Of a stretch of 64,000 nucleotides of DNA, positions 54,261 to 62,814 are shown piece by piece; the first letter of the stretch is position 1; each line of letters begins with the position of its first letter. The DNA is taken from assembly GCA_040403315.1 (NCBI GenBank), contig JBBAKX010000005.1:1-64000 (forward strand), given 5' to 3'. The position numbers and the translations under genes were made by a program. The notes beneath the pieces are model-generated. The model had not been told where the DNA came from, did no database searches, and worked only from the letters and a program-made list of their open reading frames with translations. This DNA comes from CAMCXT01 sp040403315. Its GTDB lineage: Bacteria; Bacteroidota; Bacteroidia; M30B66.

Positions 54261-55460
54261 ATGGAAATAGAATCTTTGTTCGAAAGGAGTATCAGAAAGA
54301 TCAGTGGCACAGATGAGCAGTTGGTTCGCTTACTGATGACTAAAATCGATTGGAACCAACGATTGGTTGGCTTGAAGGGTTCGCGCGGAGTGGGTAAAAC
54401 CACTTTGTTGTTACAACGTATCAAGTCGCTCAATCTACCAGCCAACAAAGCGCTTTATGCGAGTTGCGACAATTTATGGTTTAGCAAAAACACCTTGGTT
54501 GATCTTGCAGAAACCTTTGAAAAGCAAGGTGGTCAATACCTTTTTCTAGATGAGGCTCACAAATACCCAAACTGGGCTCAGGAACTCAAAAACATTTACG
54601 ATGACTTCGATCGGCTGAAGGTTGTTTTTACAGGCTCATCGCTTCTGGAAATCCTCAATGCAAGAGCCGATTTGAGTCGTAGGGCAGTGGTTTACACCAT
54701 GCAGGGTTTGTCGTTTCGTGAATTCTTGGTTTTCGAAACGGGTGAGCAATTTCCAGCTATAAAACTTCAGGATTTACTGCTTCAACACGAAGAAATTGCC
54801 CGTGAAATATGCAGTAGAATTAGGCCTTTGGAGTACTTTCAGAACTACTTGAAATTCGGCTATTACCCATTTTACCGAGAATCGGTTGAGCTTTACCCAT
54901 CGAAGGTTGATGAAATTGTTTCTATGGTGCTTCATATCGAGCTTCCCTTGTTGCGGAAACTCGATGTGCAATACATCCCTAAAATCAAACAATTACTTCA
55001 AATCATTGCAGAATCGGCGCCATTTGTGCCCAATGTTTCGAAGATTTCGGAGCGGATTGGTATTAACCGGAATACCTTCATCAGCTACTTGTATTACCTC
55101 AACGAGGCAGGTTTAACAAGCAATCTTTACAAAGACATCAATGGTGTAACACGACTTCAAAAACCCGATAAAATTTACCTCGACAATACCAATTTGCAGC
55201 ATATTCTCAGTTACGAGAAGCCGAATTCGGGCCACTTGCGCGAGTGCTTTTTCCTCAATCAGGTCAAGCAATTGCATTCGGTAGAATACATCACCGACGG
55301 CGACTTTAAGGTGGAAGGGAAATTTCACTTTGAATTGGGAGGTAAACAAAAAACGGCAAAGCAACTCAAAGCAGCACCCGATGCATGGGTGGTTTCCGAC
55401 GAGTTAGAAATTGGCACTGGAAAACGTATTCCATTATGGTTGTTTGGCTTTTTGTATTGA
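54261..55460 (+). CDS. AAA ATPase with DUF4143-type C-terminus
   Basis: 399 residues from ATG 54261 (MEIESLFERSIRKI). Walker A GLKGSRGVGKTTLLLQR near 42, Walker B QYLFLDEAHKYPNWAQEL near 92, sensor-like KVVFTGSSLLEIL, then a winged-helix plus DUF4143 region (ISERIGINRNTFISYLYYLNEAGLTSNLY; ECFFLNQVKQL; KFHFELGGKQKTAKQL). This ATPase/nuclease-like group is widespread in Bacteroidota and archaea, function unknown, often linked to mobile DNA. It sits between E1 and a MazEF pair. Confidence 0.9.
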   Translation: MEIESLFERSIRKISGTDEQLVRLLMTKIDWNQRLVGLKGSRGVGKTTLLLQRIKSLNLPANKALYASCDNLWFSKNTLVDLAETFEKQGGQYLFLDEAHKYPNWAQELKNIYDDFDRLKVVFTGSSLLEILNARADLSRRAVVYTMQGLSFREFLVFETGEQFPAIKLQDLLLQHEEIAREICSRIRPLEYFQNYLKFGYYPFYRESVELYPSKVDEIVSMVLHIELPLLRKLDVQYIPKIKQLLQIIAESAPFVPNVSKISERIGINRNTFISYLYYLNEAGLTSNLYKDINGVTRLQKPDKIYLDNTNLQHILSYEKPNSGHLRECFFLNQVKQLHSVEYITDGDFKVEGKFHFELGGKQKTAKQLKAAPDAWVVSDELEIGTGKRIPLWLFGFLY

Positions 55461-55497
55461 ACTTAAATTCAAGGTTCAAATCTTTTGAATCAAATGT

Positions 55498-55821
55498 TTA
55501 ATCAACAAAAGTTTCTCGGATTATCGCTTTAATTTGGAGAATTTCTGACTTGGTTAGCACCTCAAAAACTTTCACAATTCGTTTCCTGTCGATTGTTCTA
55601 ATTTGATCAATTACTACCCAGCCAGATTGATTGTTATGATTAATCAAAACTCTCGTTGGGTAAGGCTTTGAAGTAGTTGTTATTGGTACAATTGTAACCG
55701 TTTGGAGATGCCTATTCATTTCATCTGGAGAAACAACAACACATGGCCGCAATTTCTTCATTTCACTTCCAATGGTAGGATCAAGGTTGACTAAAACCAC
55801 TTGATATTGAGCAATAATCAT
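55498..55821 (-). CDS. mazF: MazF/PemK family endoribonuclease toxin
   Basis: 107 residues. VVLVNLDPTIGSEMKKLRPCVVVSPDEMN at the N-terminus is the MazF signature, followed by TVTIVPITTTSKPYPTRV and WVVIDQIRTIDRKRI. Cleaves mRNA at short sequences; neutralised by the antitoxin whose stop overlaps this start by 4 bp. Convergent with the ATPase gene. Confidence 0.93.
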   Translation of the reverse strand: MIIAQYQVVLVNLDPTIGSEMKKLRPCVVVSPDEMNRHLQTVTIVPITTTSKPYPTRVLINHNNQSGWVVIDQIRTIDRKRIVKVFEVLTKSEILQIKAIIRETFVD

Positions 55822-56057
55822 TCGTCAAAACCATCCTCTTCAAAAACATCATCCATCAACAATTGATCTTCGCCTTGTTCATGCATTTTCTTAAACTCAA
55901 GATCCCAATTACTTCTTGGAGATTGAATGGGCTTAAGTTTCAGCCCGTCTTCCTCCATAATGAGTTCTAAGCGATTCGTAATGTTGTATCTATCTAAAAT
56001 TGTTTTAGACAATCGAATTCCTTTGGAATTTCCAATTGAGATCAATGATATATACAT
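55818..56057 (-). CDS. mazE: MazE-like AbrB-fold antitoxin
   Basis: 79 residues. N-terminal AbrB/MazE DNA-binding fold: LISIGNSKGIRLSKTILDRYNI, then the ELIMEEDGLKLKPIQSPRSNW C-terminal region that wraps the toxin, ending in an acidic tail (LLMDDVFEEDGFDE). Overlaps mazF by 4 bp. Probably represses its own promoter through the ATTACAA repeats upstream. Confidence 0.9.
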   Translation of the reverse strand: MYISLISIGNSKGIRLSKTILDRYNITNRLELIMEEDGLKLKPIQSPRSNWDLEFKKMHEQGEDQLLMDDVFEEDGFDE

Positions 56058-56071
56058 AACCGTAAGATGTA

Positions 56072-56107
56072 ATTACAAAGTTATTACAAACTCCATTTGA
56101 ATTACAA
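56072..56107. promoter_or_regulatory. mazEF promoter and operator-like repeats
   Basis: Reading the minus strand, a -7 box TAACTTTG lies at 56083-56076, 18 bases before the mazE start. On the plus strand ATTACAA occurs at 56072-56078, 56083-56089 and 56101-56107, and TGTAATTACA is a perfect 10-bp palindrome at 56068-56077. Spacing of the first two is 11 bases (one helical turn). Likely MazE/MazEF operator. Confidence 0.5.
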
Positions 56108-56141
56108 GAAAACGAAAAATTTGGAGCAATTTAATTTAGCC

Positions 56142-57209
56142 TTACACCAACTGCTTTTCCATCACCGGAACTATCCATCCAAATGGATCTACCTCAGTTT
56201 GGGTTTTGATGCGGTTAATGGTCTGATTTACATCCTGCGATACTGGATTAGATTCTGGCATTTTGATCATTTGATCGTGGTAGCCAATCTCATCAATCAT
56301 CGCAATTCCAACAGCAGTGCCGGTTCCAAAAGCTTCCTCAAGTGCACCATTTTGTGAAGCATCTACGATTTCTTTCATCGATACAACACGTTCAGTAACT
56401 TCAAAACCTTTGTGGCGCAATAAGGCAATCACCGAACTGCGTGTTACACCCGCGAGCACCGATCCATCCAAAGATGGCGTGATGAATTTTCCTGAAATCT
56501 TGAAAAAGATATTCATGGTGCCTACTTCAAGGATGTTTTCAAAGTTCTGTGCATCAAGCCATAAAACCTGGTCGTAGCCTTGGGCTTTGGCTAACTCCGT
56601 CGGACGAATTGCAGCTGCGTAATTCCCTGCAGCTTTGGCTTCTCCAGTTCCACCATTAGCCGCACGTATGTAGCGGGTTTCGGCGTACAGTCGAATCTTA
56701 CGACTAAAATACGGTCCTGTTGGTGTGGCGAAAATGATGAATTTGAAGCTCGTTGCAGCGCGCATACCTGTGTAGGCTTCATCGGCATACATGAACGGGC
56801 GCAAGTAGAGAGCGCTTCCTTCGTCGGTTGGCACCCAATCACGCTCCAACCAAATGAGTTGCCTCAAGGCTTCCACGAAAAGATCTTCAGGAAAATCGGG
56901 CATTCCCATGCGGTCGGCACTGAAATTCATGCGTTTGGCATTTTCTTGCGGACGAAAAAGAACGGGGATTCCGTCCTTTCCCATAGTGGCTTTTAGGCCT
57001 TCAAAAATTGCTTGTCCATAATGTAGCGCCATTGCAGACGGATGTGTCGGGATAGCCGCTAAAGGTTCGATGCGCGGATTGTTCCATTTTCCGTCGGTAT
57101 ACTCGCAAACAAACATATGATCAGTAAAGCTTGTGCCCATCGGAATGTGGTTAATGTCCACTTCAGAGGCTCTAGAAACATTCGATTTTGTGATGGTTAT
57201 TTCTTGCAT
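56142..57209 (-). CDS. ilvE: Branched-chain-amino-acid aminotransferase (PLP, class IV)
   Basis: 355 residues. GQAIFEGLKATMGKDGIPVLFRPQENAKRMNFSA, SALYLRPFMYADEAY, GGTGEAKAAGNYAAAIRPTELAKAQGYDQVLWLDA (catalytic Lys in the AKAAGNYA segment) and GSVLAGVTRSSVIALLRHKG. Transaminates Leu/Ile/Val to 2-oxoacids. Follows the E2 gene by 12 bp in the same direction, so transamination and oxidative decarboxylation are co-encoded. Confidence 0.94.
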   Translation of the reverse strand: MQEITITKSNVSRASEVDINHIPMGTSFTDHMFVCEYTDGKWNNPRIEPLAAIPTHPSAMALHYGQAIFEGLKATMGKDGIPVLFRPQENAKRMNFSADRMGMPDFPEDLFVEALRQLIWLERDWVPTDEGSALYLRPFMYADEAYTGMRAATSFKFIIFATPTGPYFSRKIRLYAETRYIRAANGGTGEAKAAGNYAAAIRPTELAKAQGYDQVLWLDAQNFENILEVGTMNIFFKISGKFITPSLDGSVLAGVTRSSVIALLRHKGFEVTERVVSMKEIVDASQNGALEEAFGTGTAVGIAMIDEIGYHDQMIKMPESNPVSQDVNQTINRIKTQTEVDPFGWIVPVMEKQLV

Positions 57210-57221
57210 TGTGGTTCAGCG

Positions 57222-58484
57222 TTAAATGGCTGTTTGATTGTCAAATTTTTCGAGGTAATCCCCCACTCTTCTCAAAAACGATCCTCCCAACATTCCATCC
57301 ACCACACGGTGGTCGAACGACAATGAAAGGAACATCATACTTCTGATGCCCATTTCTTCACCACGCTCTGTATTGATCACTTCCACACGACGCTTGATCA
57401 CTCCGAACGCTAAAATGGCTACTTCAGGTTGGTTGATGATCGGTGTGCCCATCAAACTGCCAAAAGTTCCTACATTCGAAATGGTAAACGTACTGCCCTG
57501 TACGTCATCGGGTTGAAGTTTGTTGCTTCTTGCTTTTTCGGCCAAGGCATTTACCTGCGTTGCCAGTTGTGACAAGGATTTCCCTGCGGCATCTTTCACC
57601 ACTGGGACAATCAAATTTCCATTTGGAAGCGCCGTGGCCATTCCAATATGGATATCGCTGTGCACCACAATTTTATCGTCATCAACCGAAGCATTGATCA
57701 TCGGAAAATCTTCGATAGCTCTGCGAACTGCATCTACGAATAGTGGCGTAAATGTGAGCTTTTCGCTATACTTCTGCTGAAAGGCATCCTTGTTTGCACT
57801 GCGCCAATCACTCAAATCGGTCACGTCGATCTCAATGTAGGCCGTTACGTGTGGTGATGTCTGTTTCGAATACACCATATGGTCGGCGATCATCTTCCGC
57901 ATGCGATCCATTTCGACAATCCGGTCTTTGCCTTCCGTATAGGCGATAGTTGGTTTCGGATATCCGGACGCAGTCTTTCGAACGGGTGCTTTTCGGTTTT
58001 TCAGGTAGTGGAAAATATCCGACTTCTGAATCCTGCCATCCATTCCTGAACCTTCGATAAGCTGCAGTTCTTCAATTGAAATCTGCTCTTTTAACACAAT
58101 ATTCCGCAAAAGCGGGGAAAGGAAGCCAAGCGGCTGCATGTTACCTCCTGCCCTTACTGGAGCTGTTGTTTCATTCGATTCGGCAGTCATGGAGGCTCGG
58201 TTCCCCGGGGAAGCCTCAACGACTTCATTCACAGGGATTTCAGCATCGGTATCGATCATCGCCAAAATCGCCCCAACAGGAACTACATCGCCTTTTTGGA
58301 ATTTGATTTCTGTAATCACCCCCGAAAAAGGAACGCTAACATCGCTGTCGACTTTGTCGGTGCCAACTTCTAGCAAAGTTTCTTCAGCTTCAATCGAATC
58401 ACCCACTTCTTTCAACCATTTCAACACAGTGGCTTCACTTATACTTTCGCCCATTTTGGGCAGCTTAAATTCAACGATTGGCAT
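57222..58484 (-). CDS. Dihydrolipoamide acyltransferase (E2) of branched-chain 2-oxoacid dehydrogenase
   Basis: 420 residues. Lipoyl domain 1-77 with the lipoylated Lys in EVGTDKVDSDVSVPF, peripheral-subunit-binding domain near 119-158 (SPLLRNIVLKEQISIEELQLIEGSGMDGRIQKSDI region), and catalytic domain ending SLSFDHRVVDGMLGGSFLRR with the active-site His. Residues between carry the flexible linkers. Partner of the fused E1 at 51848-53902, though the two are separated by the ATPase and mazEF. Confidence 0.93.
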   Translation of the reverse strand: MPIVEFKLPKMGESISEATVLKWLKEVGDSIEAEETLLEVGTDKVDSDVSVPFSGVITEIKFQKGDVVPVGAILAMIDTDAEIPVNEVVEASPGNRASMTAESNETTAPVRAGGNMQPLGFLSPLLRNIVLKEQISIEELQLIEGSGMDGRIQKSDIFHYLKNRKAPVRKTASGYPKPTIAYTEGKDRIVEMDRMRKMIADHMVYSKQTSPHVTAYIEIDVTDLSDWRSANKDAFQQKYSEKLTFTPLFVDAVRRAIEDFPMINASVDDDKIVVHSDIHIGMATALPNGNLIVPVVKDAAGKSLSQLATQVNALAEKARSNKLQPDDVQGSTFTISNVGTFGSLMGTPIINQPEVAILAFGVIKRRVEVINTERGEEMGIRSMMFLSLSFDHRVVDGMLGGSFLRRVGDYLEKFDNQTAI

Positions 58485-58488
58485 CAGA

Positions 58489-59085
58489 TTATTTTTTCAA
58501 AAATTCGTTCAAGGTTTCAAATAATGCTTCTTGCGAAGGTCGATCAGCAGGGATTTCTCGCAGTGGCTCAACCGCCATCATAGTTTCGAAACAATCTTTC
58601 GGTAACTGCTGATAAAGTGCGGTGCCTTTGGTTTTCCAATCGATCAATTCGTCGCTCACATCTTTCACAATTTGGCCGGGATTTCCAACCACCATTTTCC
58701 TCGCTGGCACTTGCATTCCGGCTTTAAGAAACGACAAGGCTCCAACGATACATTCATCGCCCAATTCCACATCATCCATCAATACAGCATTCATCCCCAC
58801 GAGGCAATTTCGACCAACGTTGGCGCCGTGAATGATGGCACCGTGACCGATATGTGCACCTGCTTTCAAGGTGATGGTTTTGGCAGGAAACATGTGTACA
58901 GTGCAGTTTTCTTGCACATTGCAACCATCTTCAATCACAATTCCGCCCCAATCGCCGCGAATCACTGCACTGGGTCCAACGTAAACGTCTTTTCCGATGA
59001 TCACATTACCAATCACCGAAGCTTGCGGGTGAATGAAACTGCTTTCATGGACAACCGGAATAAACCCTTTAAATGAGTAAACCAT
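58489..59085 (-). CDS. Gamma carbonic anhydrase-like hexapeptide-repeat protein, PaaY-like
   Basis: 198 residues of left-handed beta-helix hexapeptide repeats: NVQENCTVHMFPAKTITLKAG-type turn with the first His, then HIGHGAIIHGANVGRNCLVGMNAVLMDD with the other two metal-binding His. The C-terminal WKTKGTALYQQLPKDCFETM resembles PaaY/CaiE, which are thioesterases, more than the mitochondrial-type anhydrases. Directly between E2 (4 bp) and the enoyl-CoA hydratase gene (3 bp). Confidence 0.88.
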   Translation of the reverse strand: MVYSFKGFIPVVHESSFIHPQASVIGNVIIGKDVYVGPSAVIRGDWGGIVIEDGCNVQENCTVHMFPAKTITLKAGAHIGHGAIIHGANVGRNCLVGMNAVLMDDVELGDECIVGALSFLKAGMQVPARKMVVGNPGQIVKDVSDELIDWKTKGTALYQQLPKDCFETMMAVEPLREIPADRPSQEALFETLNEFLKK

Positions 59086-59088
59086 AGG

Positions 59089-59850
59089 TTATGCAGGTGT
59101 TTTAAACTTCTTGAGGGTTTCTTTGGTGAAGTCCGACAGCACCAATCTTCCGCTGATGGCAGCACGGTCGGCAAGGAGTTGATCCCAATCGTCGGTACCG
59201 CGCCAGAAAACTTTCTTCATTTCTAGCATCGCTTGTGGATTGTAAGTACAAAGGTGCTTGGCGAAATTCAAAACAGCTTCATCCATTGCTTCAATCGACT
59301 CGAAAACTTGGGCATACAAGCCTTTTTGCATCGCCCAATGTGCATCGTAAAACGTGTTGGCATCGATGGCAATTTGCGACATGGCCGAAACGCCCATTTT
59401 ACGTTCAATGGCAGGACTTACCACGAATGGCCCGATTCCTACATTGAGTTCGCTTAGTTTCACTGCAGCAAATTTTGTAGCCATACAGTAATCGGTTGAA
59501 GCTGCCAATCCTACTCCACCGCCAACGGTTTTACCTTGGATGCGACCGATGATGAACTTCGGACATTTCCGCATAGCGTTAATTACATTGGCGAAGCCAG
59601 AGAAAAACACACGGCCAGTTTCGGCATCGTTGATGTTGATCAACTCTTTGAAGCTCGCACCTGCACAGAACGTGCGGTCGCCGCCACTTTTAAGGATTAT
59701 TACTTTGACTTCGTTGAGATTCCCCACTTGGGTAATCGTATCGGCCAATTTAGCGAGGATGCTACCTGGTAAAGAGTTTTGGTCGGGATGGAAAAATTCG
59801 ATGGTTGCGATACTTTCATCAACCTGATAATTCACATAGGCTTCCGTCAT
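59089..59850 (-). CDS. Enoyl-CoA hydratase/isomerase family protein
   Basis: 253 residues, standard crotonase length. DRTFCAGASFKELI (oxyanion hole), IGRIQGKTVGGGVGLAASTDYCMAT (second oxyanion strand) and LSELNVGIGPFVVSP. The usual catalytic Glu region reads ...SELNVGIGPF. Could act in leucine degradation (methylglutaconyl-CoA hydration) or in a phenylacetate-type pathway with the adjacent PaaY-like protein; sequence alone does not decide. First gene of the ECH-PaaY-E2-BCAT operon; the IS982 element lies about 280 bp upstream. Confidence 0.88.
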   Translation of the reverse strand: MTEAYVNYQVDESIATIEFFHPDQNSLPGSILAKLADTITQVGNLNEVKVIILKSGGDRTFCAGASFKELININDAETGRVFFSGFANVINAMRKCPKFIIGRIQGKTVGGGVGLAASTDYCMATKFAAVKLSELNVGIGPFVVSPAIERKMGVSAMSQIAIDANTFYDAHWAMQKGLYAQVFESIEAMDEAVLNFAKHLCTYNPQAMLEMKKVFWRGTDDWDQLLADRAAISGRLVLSDFTKETLKKFKTPA

Positions 59851-60128
59851 GGATGGTGATGGTTTTAAGGACGAAAGACAAAAATACTAGATTTATATCA
59901 TTCTACAATAGGCAATTAATGCAGAATATTATACTGATAAACAGATAATAAATACCATTTTAGTGAGACAATTAAATCCATCACAAAATATAATTTTGCA
60001 GTACAGTCAACGCAATTCTACAAACTTAGAATCGCCTAATTTGGTATATCAAATCAAATATTTATGATCAACTTTTGTGTTGATGTCCCCGTCCCCGTTT
60101 CGATTTCACAGAAATTAAATTATCCTCT

Positions 60129-61149
60129 ACCCGTTGTGCGGTTAGAAAGCTAGCGCATTTTTAGTTCTATTGAGAGGTTTATCGTTTGAATGATTCATGT
60201 ATTGGAGGAATTTAAATGCGGCTATTTTAGTGACTATTCGTGTGTAGAACCCATGAAAACTCTTTGCGAAATTTAGCTTTATTCTGAATTGATCACAGAA
60301 TTGTGAAAATGTTGTTTCAATTCTTTTCCTAATTCTACGGTCCCTCGGAGTCCAAGGTGAAGGCCCCATTTGATTGTTTCTAGGAGGCGTAATTACTTTG
60401 ATTTTAAATTCTTCAAATAGGATAAGTTGAACATTTTTAGCAATGTAGCCCTTATCTCCAAGTAACTTAACATCATTAATAAATCCCTTTGTCATCATTT
60501 CTAACGTCTTTACATCATGAACATTTGCTTGTGTCAGTTCAAGGTTATTTACAACTCCGTTAGAGCTTACTGTTAAATTCAATTTATATCCTAAGTAATT
60601 AGTTTTATCAATGGCATAATATCCCCCTGCTGGTTTAAAATCTAAGTCTTCCATCATAATTTTAATTTTGTTCTTTCTTGCGTACCGTCCTATTGGTAAT
60701 GGCATAGAATCAATGATGTATATTTCTTGACCAATATTTAATTCATCAGAAACTTTTCTACTTAATTCATCAATAAATGGCTGAAGTGCCCTTTTTCTCC
60801 AATTATAACTAGATCGGTCAGGTAATGGTTGACGATAACTTTTGTAATCAGAGTCCAGGATCTGAAACAAGTAATTTTCTGAGATTATTCCTTGAGACTC
60901 GGCTGCCAATGTAAGAGCAATTATCTCAATATCAGTAGCTTTTGGCTGATTTGGATAGTGTTTAAAATTTCCATTTGTCAGATTATCAGTTCCATACACT
61001 TCGATTAGTAATTGACGAAACTTGGCTATATTCGCTATGAGGTTGTGCATATTGGAATTGCTTGAGAACTCTTTTAATATACTGTACATCAATTTAATGA
61101 ACAACCTTATTTAAGTTAATTTATTTACAATTTCAACCGCACAACGGGT
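60129..61149. mobile_element. IS982-family insertion sequence
   Basis: 1021 bp bounded by perfect 15-bp inverted repeats ACCCGTTGTGCGGTT (60129-60143) and its complement (61135-61149), extended by GAAA with a 1-base offset. Contains one transposase gene. No target-site duplication is seen: 60121-60128 (TATCCTCT) differs from 61150-61157 (CTAATTAA). The right end is 13 bases before the beta-lactamase-family start codon. Confidence 0.92.
60142..61104 (-). CDS. IS982-family DDE transposase
   Basis: 320 residues (a shorter start at 61050 is possible). DDE hallmarks of IS982: EIYIIDSMPLPIGRYARKN (first D), NLELTQANVHDVKTLEM with LLGDKGYIAKNVQ (second D), and RDRRIRKRIETTFSQF (Glu). Apparently intact and uninterrupted, so possibly active. 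Its reading frame starts inside the right inverted repeat side and ends inside the left one. Confidence 0.92.
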   Translation of the reverse strand: MFIKLMYSILKEFSSNSNMHNLIANIAKFRQLLIEVYGTDNLTNGNFKHYPNQPKATDIEIIALTLAAESQGIISENYLFQILDSDYKSYRQPLPDRSSYNWRKRALQPFIDELSRKVSDELNIGQEIYIIDSMPLPIGRYARKNKIKIMMEDLDFKPAGGYYAIDKTNYLGYKLNLTVSSNGVVNNLELTQANVHDVKTLEMMTKGFINDVKLLGDKGYIAKNVQLILFEEFKIKVITPPRNNQMGPSPWTPRDRRIRKRIETTFSQFCDQFRIKLNFAKSFHGFYTRIVTKIAAFKFLQYMNHSNDKPLNRTKNALAF

Positions 61150-61162
61150 CTAATTAATATCT

Positions 61163-62572
61163 ATGAAACACCTCTTTCTTATTGTAATCATTTTAATTTC
61201 TAAAATAACATTTGCACAAACGAATCCATATGCTGAAGTGGTAAACCACTACAACAGCGAAAAGAATTTTAATAGTGCGGTTCTGGTTGCAACAGATGGA
61301 CAGATAGATTACTTAACTGGAATTGGAATTTCGAACAGAGAATCAGGGACAAATATGAGCCCTAAAACGAAGTTTAAAATTGCTTCAATCACCAAAACGT
61401 TTACAGCTGTTCTAATTCTACAACTTTATCAGCAAGGTAAAATCGATTTGAAAGCAAATTTTGGAAAATACTTCCCAAGTTACAAGGGTGAAGCCAAAGA
61501 CAAAGTAACTATCGAACAGTTGCTTACTTACAGCTCTGGCATTCCGAATATTGTAGAGAATTTAGGAATGAGGCCTTATCAGGAACCTCTAACACTTGAT
61601 GAATTTATAAATAAATATTGCAGTGGAAATTTAGCGTTCACCCCGGGAGAGAAAAGCAATTACAGCAATACTGAATACACCATATTGCACAAGATCATTG
61701 AGAATGTTTCCCAAAAATCTTATGCGCGTCTATTGCAAGAAAACATTCTAACGCCGCTAAAAATGGAGAACACTAGCTTGCTTAATTCAAAAGACATCAT
61801 TTCAGGCCTTACAAGTTCCTATACCATTCAAGATTCAACAAATCAAATCACCTCCGACGAACCCCATTTCATAGAGAACTATTTTGGTTCGGCAGCGATG
61901 TACTCAACGGTTGAAGACTTACTCAAGTTTAACAACGCCATTTTCGATTACAGTTTATTCAACGAGGCCACCACTGCCCTAATGCTTAAGCCCAATACAA
62001 AATTAGATGGTGCAGCCTTAGGCGGATTGTGGTATTCGGACGGCTATGGCATAATGAACAAGCCTTTTATCTATAGAACTGGCGGCCTTTTGGGTTCTTG
62101 TTCCAATTGGATACATTCTATCGACGATAAAAAAACGATCATTGTATTTAACAATACAGACGGAACCAATCTGTATGAATTTTCGGAGCAATTGTATCTG
62201 GTAAGCACAGGACAAAAAGCAACAACACCATCAATTAAAAAACAAGAAAAAAGCAGCAATGCACTAAACCTCGATCAAGTGAAAGGTACTTGGCAGCTCG
62301 ACCTTCGCCCCGACCCCAACAGCGAACCCTATGTGAAAGATTTTATCCTCACTCCAACCAAAGACAAGGAATTTGAAGGCGAATTCTATGGATCTAAATT
62401 CACAGGCGGCTACTTTAACACCGATTGGGATAACATTTATTTTGCCTTCACCACCGGCGACAAAGACAACATCTATTACCATTCAGGGTACATAACGAAC
62501 AACAAGATATACGGCATCTCATACAGTGAAGGCCGAAAATTCACTTCACATTGGACTGGCATCAAAAAATAA
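61163..62572 (+). CDS. Serine beta-lactamase-family hydrolase (class C/PBP-like)
   Basis: 469 residues with signal peptide (MKHLFLIVIILISKITFAQ). Catalytic SxxK as SITK (Ser75, Lys78), YxN as YSN (Tyr167), and later blocks typical of the AmpC/EstB group. Residues 375-469 form an additional beta domain (GTWQLDLRPDPN ... GGYFNTDWDNIYFAF). Many such proteins are peptidases or esterases rather than true beta-lactamases; function not decidable. The IS982 right end is 13 bp upstream and may have displaced or altered its promoter. Confidence 0.9.
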   Translation: MKHLFLIVIILISKITFAQTNPYAEVVNHYNSEKNFNSAVLVATDGQIDYLTGIGISNRESGTNMSPKTKFKIASITKTFTAVLILQLYQQGKIDLKANFGKYFPSYKGEAKDKVTIEQLLTYSSGIPNIVENLGMRPYQEPLTLDEFINKYCSGNLAFTPGEKSNYSNTEYTILHKIIENVSQKSYARLLQENILTPLKMENTSLLNSKDIISGLTSSYTIQDSTNQITSDEPHFIENYFGSAAMYSTVEDLLKFNNAIFDYSLFNEATTALMLKPNTKLDGAALGGLWYSDGYGIMNKPFIYRTGGLLGSCSNWIHSIDDKKTIIVFNNTDGTNLYEFSEQLYLVSTGQKATTPSIKKQEKSSNALNLDQVKGTWQLDLRPDPNSEPYVKDFILTPTKDKEFEGEFYGSKFTGGYFNTDWDNIYFAFTTGDKDNIYYHSGYITNNKIYGISYSEGRKFTSHWTGIKK

Positions 62573-62705
62573 GCAAGGCCTTTAAAACTGCATAGCGCTA
62601 TCTGAGCTCCTCTAAAAGAGCAAGAAAGACGGGAATTATCAATTCAATTGATGCCTGTGAGTAAGCCCAATGAACAGCAGAAATTGGCTATGGGGCATTG
62701 CTTTG

Positions 62706-62779
62706 TACCCTCTTTTCAATATTTAGAAATCGGGTTACAAATTTTGAACGGTGTTTTCAGAATATTGAAAAAGGGGGTA
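62706..62779. repeat. Inverted repeat between convergent genes
   Basis: TACCCTCTTTTCAATATT (from about 62706) and its near complement AATATTGAAAAAGGGGGTA (62761-62779), 38 bases apart. It lies between stops at 62572 and 62815, so it may be a terminator or the remnant of a small inverted-repeat element. Confidence 0.5.
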
Positions 62780-62814
62780 ACACAAAAAGGGACTATTGCC
62801 TAATATCAAAATAC

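Noticed and set aside
55460..55500. GGTTCAAATC as a possible tRNA T-arm
   Set aside because: No matching T stem or acceptor stem can be built around it.
61163..62572. Calling the serine hydrolase an antibiotic-resistance beta-lactamase
   Set aside because: SxxK and YxN motifs are shared by many esterases and peptidases; an extra C-terminal domain argues against a simple AmpC.
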